Origin: an uncultured cyanobacterium
Lineage (GTDB): Bacteria; Cyanobacteriota; Vampirovibrionia; Gastranaerophilales; Gastranaerophilaceae
Direction: 5' to 3'
NCBI GenBank assembly: GCA_946545285.1
Contig: CAMNNA010000004.1
Location: 1-32,369, forward strand
DNA length: 32,369 bases
Under the pieces are notes generated by a model, which worked only from the letters and a program-made list of their open reading frames with translations, had not been told where the DNA came from and searched no databases. Below, piece by piece: positions 17,101-26,323 of the stretch. A program made the translations under genes and the position numbers. Within the stretch, counting starts at the first letter, position 1, and every line of letters starts with the position of its first letter.

Positions 17101-19479
17101 ATGAATGAACAATTTATAAACGAGACAATAAAAATTAACGAATTACCAAAAGACTGTATTTATAATCGCTTTTTCTTAGCAAATAATGAAAAACAAATTG
17201 AAAAAATGTGCAGTTTTTTAAAATCTGACTTGAATATATTTTTAATATCCGGTTTTAAAGGAAGCGGAAAATCATTGTTATGTAATTTTATTTCTGATTT
17301 TATTAACCCGCAAGTTTATGTTATAAATTACCGCTGTTTTGAAACAACAATTCTTGATGATTTGTTACTAAGTTTTTTTGACAGTTTTCATAAATTTGTT
17401 TTACAAAACAGATTTCAAGCACCAAAAATCAAGGCTGAAAATTTTACTCAAAAAATTGATTCGTATTTTAACAGTATTAACGCTCCGATATTAATTGTAA
17501 TAAAAGATTTTGATGAAATTTTAAAACCTAATAAAAAAGAAATCCTTAGTTTCATATCACATATTTGCAACTTTAGTAATGTAAAAATATTGATCACTTC
17601 AAAAACATTCAATTACTCGGAATTTGAAGGCGCAAAATATGATACAATGTCTGTAATGCCTCTTACACAAGAGTATTTTGAAAAATACCTTAAATCATCC
17701 GGAATAAAACAGATTGGAGTCTTATCAACCGAACTTTATAAAAAAACTAAAGGGTATTTTGAAAATGTTTTTTTATCAGTAAAAATCATCGGATTACGAA
17801 AATACAGTTTGGGTCAATTTTTGGAATTATACTCAAAAAGTTTGATGAATTTTTCGGAATTTATTGTTAGAGAAGCTCTTTCGCTTGTTGACCCTGTAAG
17901 TATGCATTTGTTCAGGCTTTTGGCTATGATGAAAATTCCTATAGGCACTAATTTATTGAATTCCCTTCATTTATATAATCCTGAAAGAATAAATTTCTTT
18001 ATCGAAAACGGTATTTTATCTCAAGATGATAAGAACTGTGTTTATTTGGATGAAAATTTTCGAGCGGTAACAGAACAGCAAATACCTGATAATATTGCAT
18101 CTAAATTGCATTCATCTTGCATTGATTTGTATAATACTCAGCTTCCGCTAAAACCTACAGAAAGGGATTTGCTTCTTTCAAGACAGACAATGCGCAATGA
18201 AATTGAATATCATTCGTTATTTATTCCAAAGAAAATATATCGCAAAAAGGAAGAAAAAATTCCGGATAATGCAAATTTAATTAATGAAAAAGCAGATAAT
18301 AATCCAAATCCTGTCTCTGAAACTCAAAAAACTAAAGAAGAAAAATACAAACAAATTAATTTCATAATTGAAGATGAAACAGTTTTAGATAATATTGCAT
18401 CTTCAATAAAGGATTTTGTTAAACAAAATGAACAAAAAAAAGAGTTTGTTAATGAAAACAGCGGATTAGGATTAACAAAACTGTTAAATCTGGCAAAACA
18501 ACAAGAATCCCAATTTAATTTTAAACAAGCTATAATGCTTTATCAAACAGCTTTAACAAAAAAAGATGATGACGGTTTTTACAATTTTCTTCCAAAAATA
18601 TATATAAAGCTCGCCCAAAATTATAAAAAGCTTTCTTCTTGGTATGAATCTTTGGAATATTATACCCAAGCGCAAGATTACTACTACAATGCAGGAAATC
18701 CTGATAAAGTAAATGAAATAAAATTTGAAATAGCAAACATATATTATACAATTTATAAAACCGATAATGCAAAAGTTATTTTGAATAATTTGCAAAACGA
18801 TAAAACAATTTCTTCAGAGTTAAAAATAAAAGTTTATTTACTCCTTGGCAAAATTAGTGAAAACAATTCTGACTCACTTAAATTTTATCAAAAAGCAATT
18901 TTGGATATTAATGAATCAGAAGTTTCAAAAGATATTTTATCGGAATTGTATTATAAATACGCGGCATTATGTGATGAAACAGATAATATAAAGCAGGCTG
19001 CAATTTATTACAAAAAATGTATTGAAATTGATGAAAATCCAAAAACAAACCATTATCTTTCCCGTTCTTTATCAGCAATAGCCCAGTTGTATTATGAATC
19101 AGGAAACAATAATTTATATGAAAAATATTTTTCTCAAAGTATAAAAATTGACACTGAATTAAATAATTTTGAAGGTCTGTATTATAGTTATATGCGATTA
19201 TATGACATCTCAGAAATTGACGATGAAAAATTTGAATATCTGAAAAAAGCTTGCAATTGTGCGCAAAAATTAAACGAACCTTATTACATAGAAGAATCCA
19301 ATACAGAACTTGGAAAGTATTATTATGGAAATAATGAGTTTGACTTGGCATATAACTGTTTTATTACCGCAAAAAAATATTCAAAAAATCCGATAATTAT
19401 AAATTCCAAAATATCAGAAATTAATCAAAAACTTGGATCGGATTTATTTAAAAAATTGGAAGATAAATATGGAAAATAA
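17101..19479 (+). CDS. STAND/AAA-like P-loop NTPase with C-terminal TPR repeats
   Basis: Walker A ISGFKGSGKSLL, Walker B-like ILIVIKDFDEI, sensor-like VKILITSK, then multiple TPR-like repeats (e.g. AIMLYQTALTKKDDDGFYNFLPKIYIKLAQNYKKLSSWYESLEYYTQAQDYYYNAG). Confidence 0.8.
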   Translation: MNEQFINETIKINELPKDCIYNRFFLANNEKQIEKMCSFLKSDLNIFLISGFKGSGKSLLCNFISDFINPQVYVINYRCFETTILDDLLLSFFDSFHKFVLQNRFQAPKIKAENFTQKIDSYFNSINAPILIVIKDFDEILKPNKKEILSFISHICNFSNVKILITSKTFNYSEFEGAKYDTMSVMPLTQEYFEKYLKSSGIKQIGVLSTELYKKTKGYFENVFLSVKIIGLRKYSLGQFLELYSKSLMNFSEFIVREALSLVDPVSMHLFRLLAMMKIPIGTNLLNSLHLYNPERINFFIENGILSQDDKNCVYLDENFRAVTEQQIPDNIASKLHSSCIDLYNTQLPLKPTERDLLLSRQTMRNEIEYHSLFIPKKIYRKKEEKIPDNANLINEKADNNPNPVSETQKTKEEKYKQINFIIEDETVLDNIASSIKDFVKQNEQKKEFVNENSGLGLTKLLNLAKQQESQFNFKQAIMLYQTALTKKDDDGFYNFLPKIYIKLAQNYKKLSSWYESLEYYTQAQDYYYNAGNPDKVNEIKFEIANIYYTIYKTDNAKVILNNLQNDKTISSELKIKVYLLLGKISENNSDSLKFYQKAILDINESEVSKDILSELYYKYAALCDETDNIKQAAIYYKKCIEIDENPKTNHYLSRSLSAIAQLYYESGNNNLYEKYFSQSIKIDTELNNFEGLYYSYMRLYDISEIDDEKFEYLKKACNCAQKLNEPYYIEESNTELGKYYYGNNEFDLAYNCFITAKKYSKNPIIINSKISEINQKLGSDLFKKLEDKYGK

Positions 19480-20059
19480 AGAATTTTATGAAGAATATAT
19501 GAAATTATTTCTTGTTGAAAACGGGAAAGTAAATCTGATTTCTAAAAATGATGAAAAATATTTATGGGAAAAACACGTTTTTGATTCATTAGCATTAGAA
19601 TTATTTTTTAATAAATATAATTTACCTGAAAATATTCTTGATATCGGTACAGGAGGCGGATTTCCAGCACTTCCGATAGCTTTGACTTATCCGAATATTA
19701 CAGTTGATGCGGTTGACAGTATAAGAAAAAAAATTAACGCAATCACTTTGATAAAAAACGAATTAAATATTAAAAACTTAAATCCATATTGGGACAGAGT
19801 TGAAAATATTAATAAAAAATATGATTTGGTTGTATCAAGAGCAGTTGCTTCCTTAGATAAAATATCTGATTTGGCACTGCCAAAAACAAAATCCGACGGA
19901 TATTTTGTTGCGTTTAAATCTAAAAAAACCGAGGATGAAATTGAATCTGCAAAAAAAATAATTGCAAAACATAATTCTAAAATAATTGATATAATTGAAT
20001 ATGAACTCCCTCTAAAAGAAAAACTTATAAGAAATTTGGTTGTTATAAAAAAGAATTAA
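19469..20059 (+). CDS. rsmG: 16S rRNA (guanine527-N7)-methyltransferase
   Basis: ILDIGTGGGFPALPIALTYPNITVDAVDSIRKKINAI and VVSRAVASL. Likely start MENKEF at 19469, overlapping the previous gene by 11 nt. Confidence 0.94.
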   Translation: MENKEFYEEYMKLFLVENGKVNLISKNDEKYLWEKHVFDSLALELFFNKYNLPENILDIGTGGGFPALPIALTYPNITVDAVDSIRKKINAITLIKNELNIKNLNPYWDRVENINKKYDLVVSRAVASLDKISDLALPKTKSDGYFVAFKSKKTEDEIESAKKIIAKHNSKIIDIIEYELPLKEKLIRNLVVIKKN

Positions 20060-20134
20060 ATATAAAATTGTGGACTTATTTTTCAAATTATGTTAGTCTG
20101 TAGCTAAGATAACAAACTCGGGAGAAAAATTTTT

Positions 20135-20536
20135 ATGATGGGTGAGCTGAATAAATTTAAAATTACAACAATAGCATTCATAATGTTGTTTATATTTGTG
20201 GTTGCCGCTGCTTACACAAATACTCGGGAAATGGCAGAAAGCCAATCCAAAATAAATTCTGAACAGCAAAATATTTATGACAATCAATATAACAGAAGAA
20301 ATAATAATTATTCTAAAGATAATTATTCATCATTATCTTCACGAATAGAAGAAATAAATAACAGACTAAACACCTTAGAAGGCAATGAGACTTATTCTTC
20401 AGAATCAGATGGAAACATGAAATGCGATATTCGCGGAATATTAACAGATGACGGACTTCAAACGCTTAGCAAAGATGCCGCAATGACTGAAGCAAGAGAT
20501 AATGGCGCACAATTAGTTTTAACCTGCAAATTTTAG
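20135..20536 (+). CDS. Membrane-anchored/secreted hypothetical protein with coiled-coil linker (133 aa)
   Basis: N-terminal TM (ITTIAFIMLFIFVVAAAY), polar N/Q/S-rich coil, small C-terminal region with two cysteines. Confidence 0.6.
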   Translation: MMGELNKFKITTIAFIMLFIFVVAAAYTNTREMAESQSKINSEQQNIYDNQYNRRNNNYSKDNYSSLSSRIEEINNRLNTLEGNETYSSESDGNMKCDIRGILTDDGLQTLSKDAAMTEARDNGAQLVLTCKF

Positions 20537-20546
20537 TTTTTTGATT

Positions 20547-20570
20547 AAAAAAAAGAGGGCAAAAGCCCTC
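20547..20570 (-). terminator. Intrinsic terminator oriented leftward
   Basis: GAGGGC-TTTT-GCCCTC followed by T8 on the minus strand (A8 then gagggc-aaaa-gccctc on plus). Confidence 0.75.
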
Positions 20571-20751
20571 GTTGGAATTAAGAATAGCTGGAAGTATGAA
20601 AAAGATTAATTATATTAAAGCGGGTTTAAATGCTATTTTAAATTCCCTAAGTGGATAGTTTTTATATTTAAAAAATTAATAATGTCCATTTTATAAAAAT
20701 TTCACTGCTTTTGGGGAATGTTTTATTTTGATAAGGTTTTAAAATGTTGAT

Positions 20752-21141
20752 ATGAACAATATGTTATGGTATAATGATTTAACAAAACCGCCTTTTACCC
20801 CGCCGTCAGGATATTTTATGCCTGCGTGGATAATTTTATATACTCTTATGGGAATAGCGCTTTTTATAGTGCTGTTTTCGAAAAGTTCCAAATCAAGAAC
20901 ATCCGCCCTAATATTATTTTTTATACAATTAGTTTTTAATCTTTTGTGGAGTTACTTGTTTTTTGGAATGATGAATATGGAACTTGCGCTGTTTGACGTA
21001 ATTCTATTATTCATAATTTTGATCCCGACAATAGTATACTTTTTTAAAGTATCAAAAATCGCCGGATGGTTAATGATTCCGTATTTGTTGCAAGTAGCAT
21101 TTGCCCTTTATTTAAACTCTGGATTTTTGTTGTTAAATTGA
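20752..21141 (+). CDS. tspO: TspO/MBR family protein, apparently lacking TM1
   Basis: WYNDLTKPPFTPPSGYFMPAWIILYTLMGIAL and NLLWSYLFFGMMNMELALFDVI are TspO hallmarks. Four predicted TM helices by eye. Confidence 0.85.
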   Translation: MNNMLWYNDLTKPPFTPPSGYFMPAWIILYTLMGIALFIVLFSKSSKSRTSALILFFIQLVFNLLWSYLFFGMMNMELALFDVILLFIILIPTIVYFFKVSKIAGWLMIPYLLQVAFALYLNSGFLLLN

Positions 21142-21189
21142 TATAAATTACAAGATTTGCACAACAAATATAATATAAGTTTAAAAAAT

Positions 21190-22092
21190 TTACGGCTTTT
21201 GGAATACAAAAATATATTCGTGATTAAAGATACTGAATCCGCCTGCCAAAGCTCTGTAGCGCCAAAGGTTAGCTGTTCTTCCTTTTGCACGTTCATTTCC
21301 GTTAATATCTTTTACAATAGTTGATTTTAGAATAAAACCCAGTTTGCGCATTCTATTCATACATTCAAATCCCAAAGGCTGAACTTCTGAGTTTTTATAA
21401 CTATCACCTATTATGAGGCAGGCAAATCTTCCGCTTTCCAATAAATCATATCCGTTTTTGGCTACTTTTTCAAACATATCATAGAATTCTTCTGTTGAAG
21501 AACAATTTGATAAATCTTCTTTTTTATCTGAAAATTTAATTATATCATCATACGGCGGGTGAAGAATAAGAAATTGCGCTTTATCTTCACCCATAATATC
21601 TAATCTTGCCTGAACTTTTTCTTTTGCATCAGCACTTGTTGAATCCGAGCAAATTATATTCACATCAGTAACTAATTGTTTTTTAGTAAATTTTTCACTG
21701 ACAGAATCAACCAAATCTTGTTTTAATTCAACACCAATACATCTGCGATTCATATTAACCGCTTCAATTCCTGATGTACCCGAACCAAAAAATAAGTCTA
21801 ACACTACATCATTTTTCTTTGTATAGCGTTCGTACATTTGCTGAGCAATTTGAGGAATATAATTTCCGTGGTATTCGTTCGAATGACCATGTTCTTTTAG
21901 TCTTGCAGGGAAAAGCCACAACGAATTTGTCAAAACATGAGAGTAATCTTTCCATTTTTTTAAATTAATATCGCTGTATTTTGTTGTTTTAACATCAGGA
22001 GTTTGTACAACTCTTAAATCAGCTTTCTTTTGGGGTTTTAGTTTTGTATTAAAAGTATTTTTAGCCAAGGCTCTTTCTCCTAAATTTTCCAA
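21190..22092 (-). CDS. N6-adenine/N4-cytosine-type DNA methyltransferase (orphan)
   Basis: SAM motif VLDLFFGSGTSGIEAVNMNRRCIGVEL and catalytic-like motif LILHPPYDDIIKFS. No cognate restriction gene adjacent. Confidence 0.85.
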   Translation of the reverse strand: MENLGERALAKNTFNTKLKPQKKADLRVVQTPDVKTTKYSDINLKKWKDYSHVLTNSLWLFPARLKEHGHSNEYHGNYIPQIAQQMYERYTKKNDVVLDLFFGSGTSGIEAVNMNRRCIGVELKQDLVDSVSEKFTKKQLVTDVNIICSDSTSADAKEKVQARLDIMGEDKAQFLILHPPYDDIIKFSDKKEDLSNCSSTEEFYDMFEKVAKNGYDLLESGRFACLIIGDSYKNSEVQPLGFECMNRMRKLGFILKSTIVKDINGNERAKGRTANLWRYRALAGGFSIFNHEYIFVFQKP

Positions 22093-22198
22093 GTCTCCAA
22101 ATCTACACTGAAATTCTATAAAAATTTTTATGTTTTGAAATCAAACATTCATATGATTTTGTGTTATTATTTTTTTGAAAGTTTTTAGGGAAAGTTTT

Positions 22199-24007
22199 AT
22201 GGGAAGAATTAAGCAATTATCAAAACATTTGATTAATCAAATTGCCGCAGGAGAAGTAATTGAACGACCTTCATCAGTAGTTAAAGAATTGTGCGAAAAT
22301 TCGATTGATGCAGGCGCTACAAAAGTAAGCGTTGAAATAACAAATGATTGCAAAGATATAAGAATCGCTGATAACGGGTCCGGAATTCATCCTGACGATA
22401 TTATTCTTGCATTTTCAAAACACGCAACAAGTAAAATTTCTGAAGATAACGATTTATTTGATATTCATACTTTCGGATTCAGGGGAGAAGCTTTAGCAAG
22501 TATTATTTCTATTGCTAAGGTTACTTGTATTACAAGAACCAAAGATTTTGAAACGGGAACTAAAGTTGTTTGTGAAAATTCCGAAGTAAAAAAAGTCGAA
22601 ACAGGTTGTGCAGTCGGCACTATTATGGAAGTTAAAGATTTATTTTATAATTTACCTGTGCGAAAAAAGTTTTTAAAAAGCGGTAATACCGAATTTTCAT
22701 ATATACAGGAAGTTGTTCAATCAATTGCACTTTCTCATCCTGAAGTTTCGCTGGAATTGAAAAAATACGGAAAAACGATCCTAAAAACAACCGGACAAAA
22801 TAACTTGATGCAAACTATCAAAGAAGTTTATTCAAATGATGTTGCATCTAATTTAAAAGAAGTTTTGAAAACTGATAACGATGCCGGTTTAAAAATAAGC
22901 GGATATGTAAGCACCCCTGATTACACCCGTTCAAGCAAAAAAAGTTACCATATGTATATAAATTCACGAAGTGTAAAGTGCCCTGTATTTCAAAAAGCAA
23001 TTGACACCGCTTATAAAAATTTAACAGCTACAAATAAATATCCTTTGATTGTTTTAAATTTGGAAATTCCTCCGCACGAAGTTGATGTAAACGTTCATCC
23101 GACAAAAAAAGAAGTTCGATACAAAAATACTAACCAAATTTTCAATTTTATTTACTCCGGTGTTCAGGCAGGATTGTCGAATTATCACGAACGAAAAGAC
23201 TTTAAGCCTAACCTTTCACCGTTTTCAAAAAATATCCAAGAACCGTCACAAGAAGATAATTACTTTGAAAAAACAAAAAATAATTCATCAGTAATACAAT
23301 TACCGAAAATAAATGACGGTGTTTATATTGACGAAGAAACAGATACGATGTATATCCCCGAATCTAAAATGGAAGATTTCAGCGCGCAATTCAAAAGTTT
23401 TAGTGAACAAAAAACAATATTTGAAAAACCCAAAGAAGAATCATCCGTTGTTCCAAAAGATAAAATCATAGGTCAGTATCATGATACATACATATTAATT
23501 GATACGGAAAAAGGCTTGGAAATCGTTGATCAACATATTGCAGCCGAACGCTATAATTATGAAAAACTTTTAGATGATAAATCTATTGTTTCTCAACTTC
23601 TGTTTGTATCCGATGTTATTGAATTAACACCTGAAGAAATCGAAATTGTAAAAGAAAATTTGCCTAAATTTGAAAAATTCGGTTACGGAATCGAGTTTGT
23701 ATCAGATAAAGAAATTATTTTCAGGAAAATTCCACAGATTCTAAATAAAGTAAATCCTAAAGAAATTATGTCAGAAATTTTAGACAATATCGAAGGAGAT
23801 TTAGATTCCATGGAAGAACGAATTTTGAGAACTACTGCCTGCAAAGCTTCTGTGAAGGCAAACACTCCTTTATCTGTTTGGCAGATGGAAGATATTATAA
23901 AAAAATGGAGAACAACTAAAATGCCTTATACCTGCCCGCATGGCAGAACTATTTCAAAAACAATTCCTCATAAACAATTAGCATCATTTTTCCAAAGGAG
24001 TATGTAA
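22199..24007 (+). CDS. mutL: DNA mismatch repair protein MutL (endonuclease-type)
   Basis: IAAGEVIERPSSVVKELCENSIDAGA, GFRGEALASI, DQHIAAERYNYE, ACKASVKAN, CPHGRTI. Likely start MGRIKQ at 22199. Confidence 0.96.
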   Translation: MGRIKQLSKHLINQIAAGEVIERPSSVVKELCENSIDAGATKVSVEITNDCKDIRIADNGSGIHPDDIILAFSKHATSKISEDNDLFDIHTFGFRGEALASIISIAKVTCITRTKDFETGTKVVCENSEVKKVETGCAVGTIMEVKDLFYNLPVRKKFLKSGNTEFSYIQEVVQSIALSHPEVSLELKKYGKTILKTTGQNNLMQTIKEVYSNDVASNLKEVLKTDNDAGLKISGYVSTPDYTRSSKKSYHMYINSRSVKCPVFQKAIDTAYKNLTATNKYPLIVLNLEIPPHEVDVNVHPTKKEVRYKNTNQIFNFIYSGVQAGLSNYHERKDFKPNLSPFSKNIQEPSQEDNYFEKTKNNSSVIQLPKINDGVYIDEETDTMYIPESKMEDFSAQFKSFSEQKTIFEKPKEESSVVPKDKIIGQYHDTYILIDTEKGLEIVDQHIAAERYNYEKLLDDKSIVSQLLFVSDVIELTPEEIEIVKENLPKFEKFGYGIEFVSDKEIIFRKIPQILNKVNPKEIMSEILDNIEGDLDSMEERILRTTACKASVKANTPLSVWQMEDIIKKWRTTKMPYTCPHGRTISKTIPHKQLASFFQRSM

Positions 24008-25335
24008 TGTTTAAAAAAGAAGAATTAATAAATGCAGTAAATGCCAAAATCCTAAAAAATAATATCGCTTCAGATAAAAGATTCAGTATTTCAACAGATA
24101 CAAGAACAATCAGCGAAAATGATATTTATTTACCCCTAAAAGGCGAAACTTTTGATGGGGAAGAATTTATTCAAAAGGCACTCCAAAAGGGTGTAAAAGC
24201 TTATTTTACAACAAAAAACGAGGTTTTTGATAATGCTGATCTGGTATTAAAAGTAGATGATACCAAAACAGCTTATATGCAAATTGCAAAATATTACAAA
24301 AACAAAATTAATCCTATAACTGTCGGAATAACCGGCAGCAGCGGAAAAACAACAACTAAAGAAATGGTTTATTCCGTTTTATCTCAAAAATTCAAAACTC
24401 AAAAAACTTTTTCCAATCACAACAATGAAATTGGATTTTGCCAAACAGTTTTGACAATGAATCCGGATACTAAAGCTCTCATTGTTGAAATGGGAATGAG
24501 AGGATTAGGAGAAATTGATTTAATAACAAATTATCTTGAGCCCGATTTTGGGATAATAACAAACTGCGGAACAGCTCATATCGGTCGCTTGGGGTCAAAA
24601 GATAATATCGCGATCGCAAAATGTGAAATCGCTAACGGTCTAAAATCAACCGGTACTTTTATTTCACCTAATCAGGAAATTATTAAAAAACATTTAAATT
24701 TCAATGGTGAAAAGATATTTTACTCATTTACAGATGTAAAAGTTTTGGAAAAATCTCAAGGATATTCAAAATTTGAATATAAGGGAAATATTTATGAATT
24801 AAATATTGAAGGAGATTATAATATAGAAAATTCACTTGCAGCAATTGAATTGGGGCTAAAACTCGGGATAAATCCAAATGAAATTAACAACGGATTAAAA
24901 TCTTACCGTCCGATAGAAAAACGTTGGGAAATAGAAAAAATCGGAAAATTTAATTTTATAAACGATAGCTACAATGCCAATCCTGAATCAATGAAAGCAG
25001 GTGTAAAAACTTTTGTTGATTTATACAAAAATCCTGTTGTAATCTTAGGAAACATGGGCGAACTCGGAACGGATGAAGTTTTTTATCACAGACAAGTAGG
25101 AGAATTTTTATCGAATTTAAACAAAAACGTTAAGTATCTTACTGTCGGAAATTTGGCCTCCGAAATCGGAAAAGTCTTATTAGATAAAGGTTTTGATGTA
25201 AAATTTTTTGACAATAATAAGGATGTTTCTTGTTACATTATTGAAAATTTGAATGAGAGTTATACAATGTTTTTGAAAGCTTCAAGATCAATGAAGTTTG
25301 AAGAAATTTTAGAATATATAAAAAATGAGGGATAA
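24007..25335 (+). CDS. murF: UDP-N-acetylmuramoyl-tripeptide-D-alanyl-D-alanine ligase
   Basis: GITGSSGKTTTKEMV, SNHNNEIG, NDSYNANPESMKAG. 1-nt TAATG junction with mutL. Confidence 0.96.
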   Translation: MFKKEELINAVNAKILKNNIASDKRFSISTDTRTISENDIYLPLKGETFDGEEFIQKALQKGVKAYFTTKNEVFDNADLVLKVDDTKTAYMQIAKYYKNKINPITVGITGSSGKTTTKEMVYSVLSQKFKTQKTFSNHNNEIGFCQTVLTMNPDTKALIVEMGMRGLGEIDLITNYLEPDFGIITNCGTAHIGRLGSKDNIAIAKCEIANGLKSTGTFISPNQEIIKKHLNFNGEKIFYSFTDVKVLEKSQGYSKFEYKGNIYELNIEGDYNIENSLAAIELGLKLGINPNEINNGLKSYRPIEKRWEIEKIGKFNFINDSYNANPESMKAGVKTFVDLYKNPVVILGNMGELGTDEVFYHRQVGEFLSNLNKNVKYLTVGNLASEIGKVLLDKGFDVKFFDNNKDVSCYIIENLNESYTMFLKASRSMKFEEILEYIKNEG

Positions 25336-25341
25336 TTAATT

Positions 25342-26322
25342 ATGATAATGGTAGCTGTGGCATTTTTGCTCGGAATGATTTTGTGTATGCTGTTTGGAGT
25401 GCCGTATATTGATTTTTTAAAGAAAAGAACTTTTGGTCAGTACGTAAAAGAACTTGCACCTGAAAGTCACGCCCAAAAACAAGGGACTCCGACAACAGGA
25501 GGGGTATTTATTACAGCAGCAATAGTTTTAACGTCAGTAATAGTTCTTTCTATGGCACAGCAATTAACAGCAAGCGCTTTTATCGCATTAATTTCACTAT
25601 TATTTTATATGGCAGCCGGATTGCAGGATGATTGCATTAAAATCAAAGGCAAAGGAAATGACGGACTATCCCCGAGAGGGAAACTATTCAGACAAATTGC
25701 AATTGCAGCCTTGCCGACTTTGTTTCTAATTTTAACCAATCCGGCATCTTGCAATTTTGAAATAGGTAATTACGTAATAGATTTAGGTTGGTTATATCCG
25801 CTTTTTGCTGTGTTTATAATCACAGGTTCGTCAAATGCTTATAATCTAACAGACGGTTTAGACGGATTGGCATCAGGCTGCGGAATTCCTGCTTTTATTG
25901 CATGCTGTATAATTTTACTTCTTATGGGCGAAACTGATTTAGCAATTGTATCAGCATCGGTTGCGGGTTCACTGGTTGGATTTTTAAGATATAACAAACC
26001 GAAAGCGGAAGTTTTTATGGGGGATACAGGATCTTTGGCAATCGGCGGGCTTTTAGGGACATTAGCTGTTTTAGGAAAATTTGAATTTTTGCTGATTTTT
26101 ATCGGAATGGTTTTTGTTTGCGAAACTCTTTCTGTTATTTTGCAGGTTACAAGTTTTAAAACAACCGGTAAAAGAATTTTTAAAATGGCACCGATTCATC
26201 ACCATTTTGAACTTTTAGGATGGAGTGAAAAGAAAGTTGTTATTGTATTTTCAGTGGTTTCGCTGATATTTAATATCATTGCTATAGTATTGTTTGAAAT
26301 TTATAAATTAGGACTTATTTAA
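25342..26322 (+). CDS. mraY: Phospho-N-acetylmuramoyl-pentapeptide transferase
   Basis: GTPTTGGVF, NAYNLTDGLDGLA, GDTGSLAIGG, APIHHHFELLGW. Confidence 0.97.
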   Translation: MIMVAVAFLLGMILCMLFGVPYIDFLKKRTFGQYVKELAPESHAQKQGTPTTGGVFITAAIVLTSVIVLSMAQQLTASAFIALISLLFYMAAGLQDDCIKIKGKGNDGLSPRGKLFRQIAIAALPTLFLILTNPASCNFEIGNYVIDLGWLYPLFAVFIITGSSNAYNLTDGLDGLASGCGIPAFIACCIILLLMGETDLAIVSASVAGSLVGFLRYNKPKAEVFMGDTGSLAIGGLLGTLAVLGKFEFLLIFIGMVFVCETLSVILQVTSFKTTGKRIFKMAPIHHHFELLGWSEKKVVIVFSVVSLIFNIIAIVLFEIYKLGLI

Positions 26323-26323
26323 A

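Noticed and set aside
18908-19351. Minus-strand 147-aa ORF
   Set aside because: Antisense shadow of the TPR repeats, with biased His/Tyr/Leu composition.
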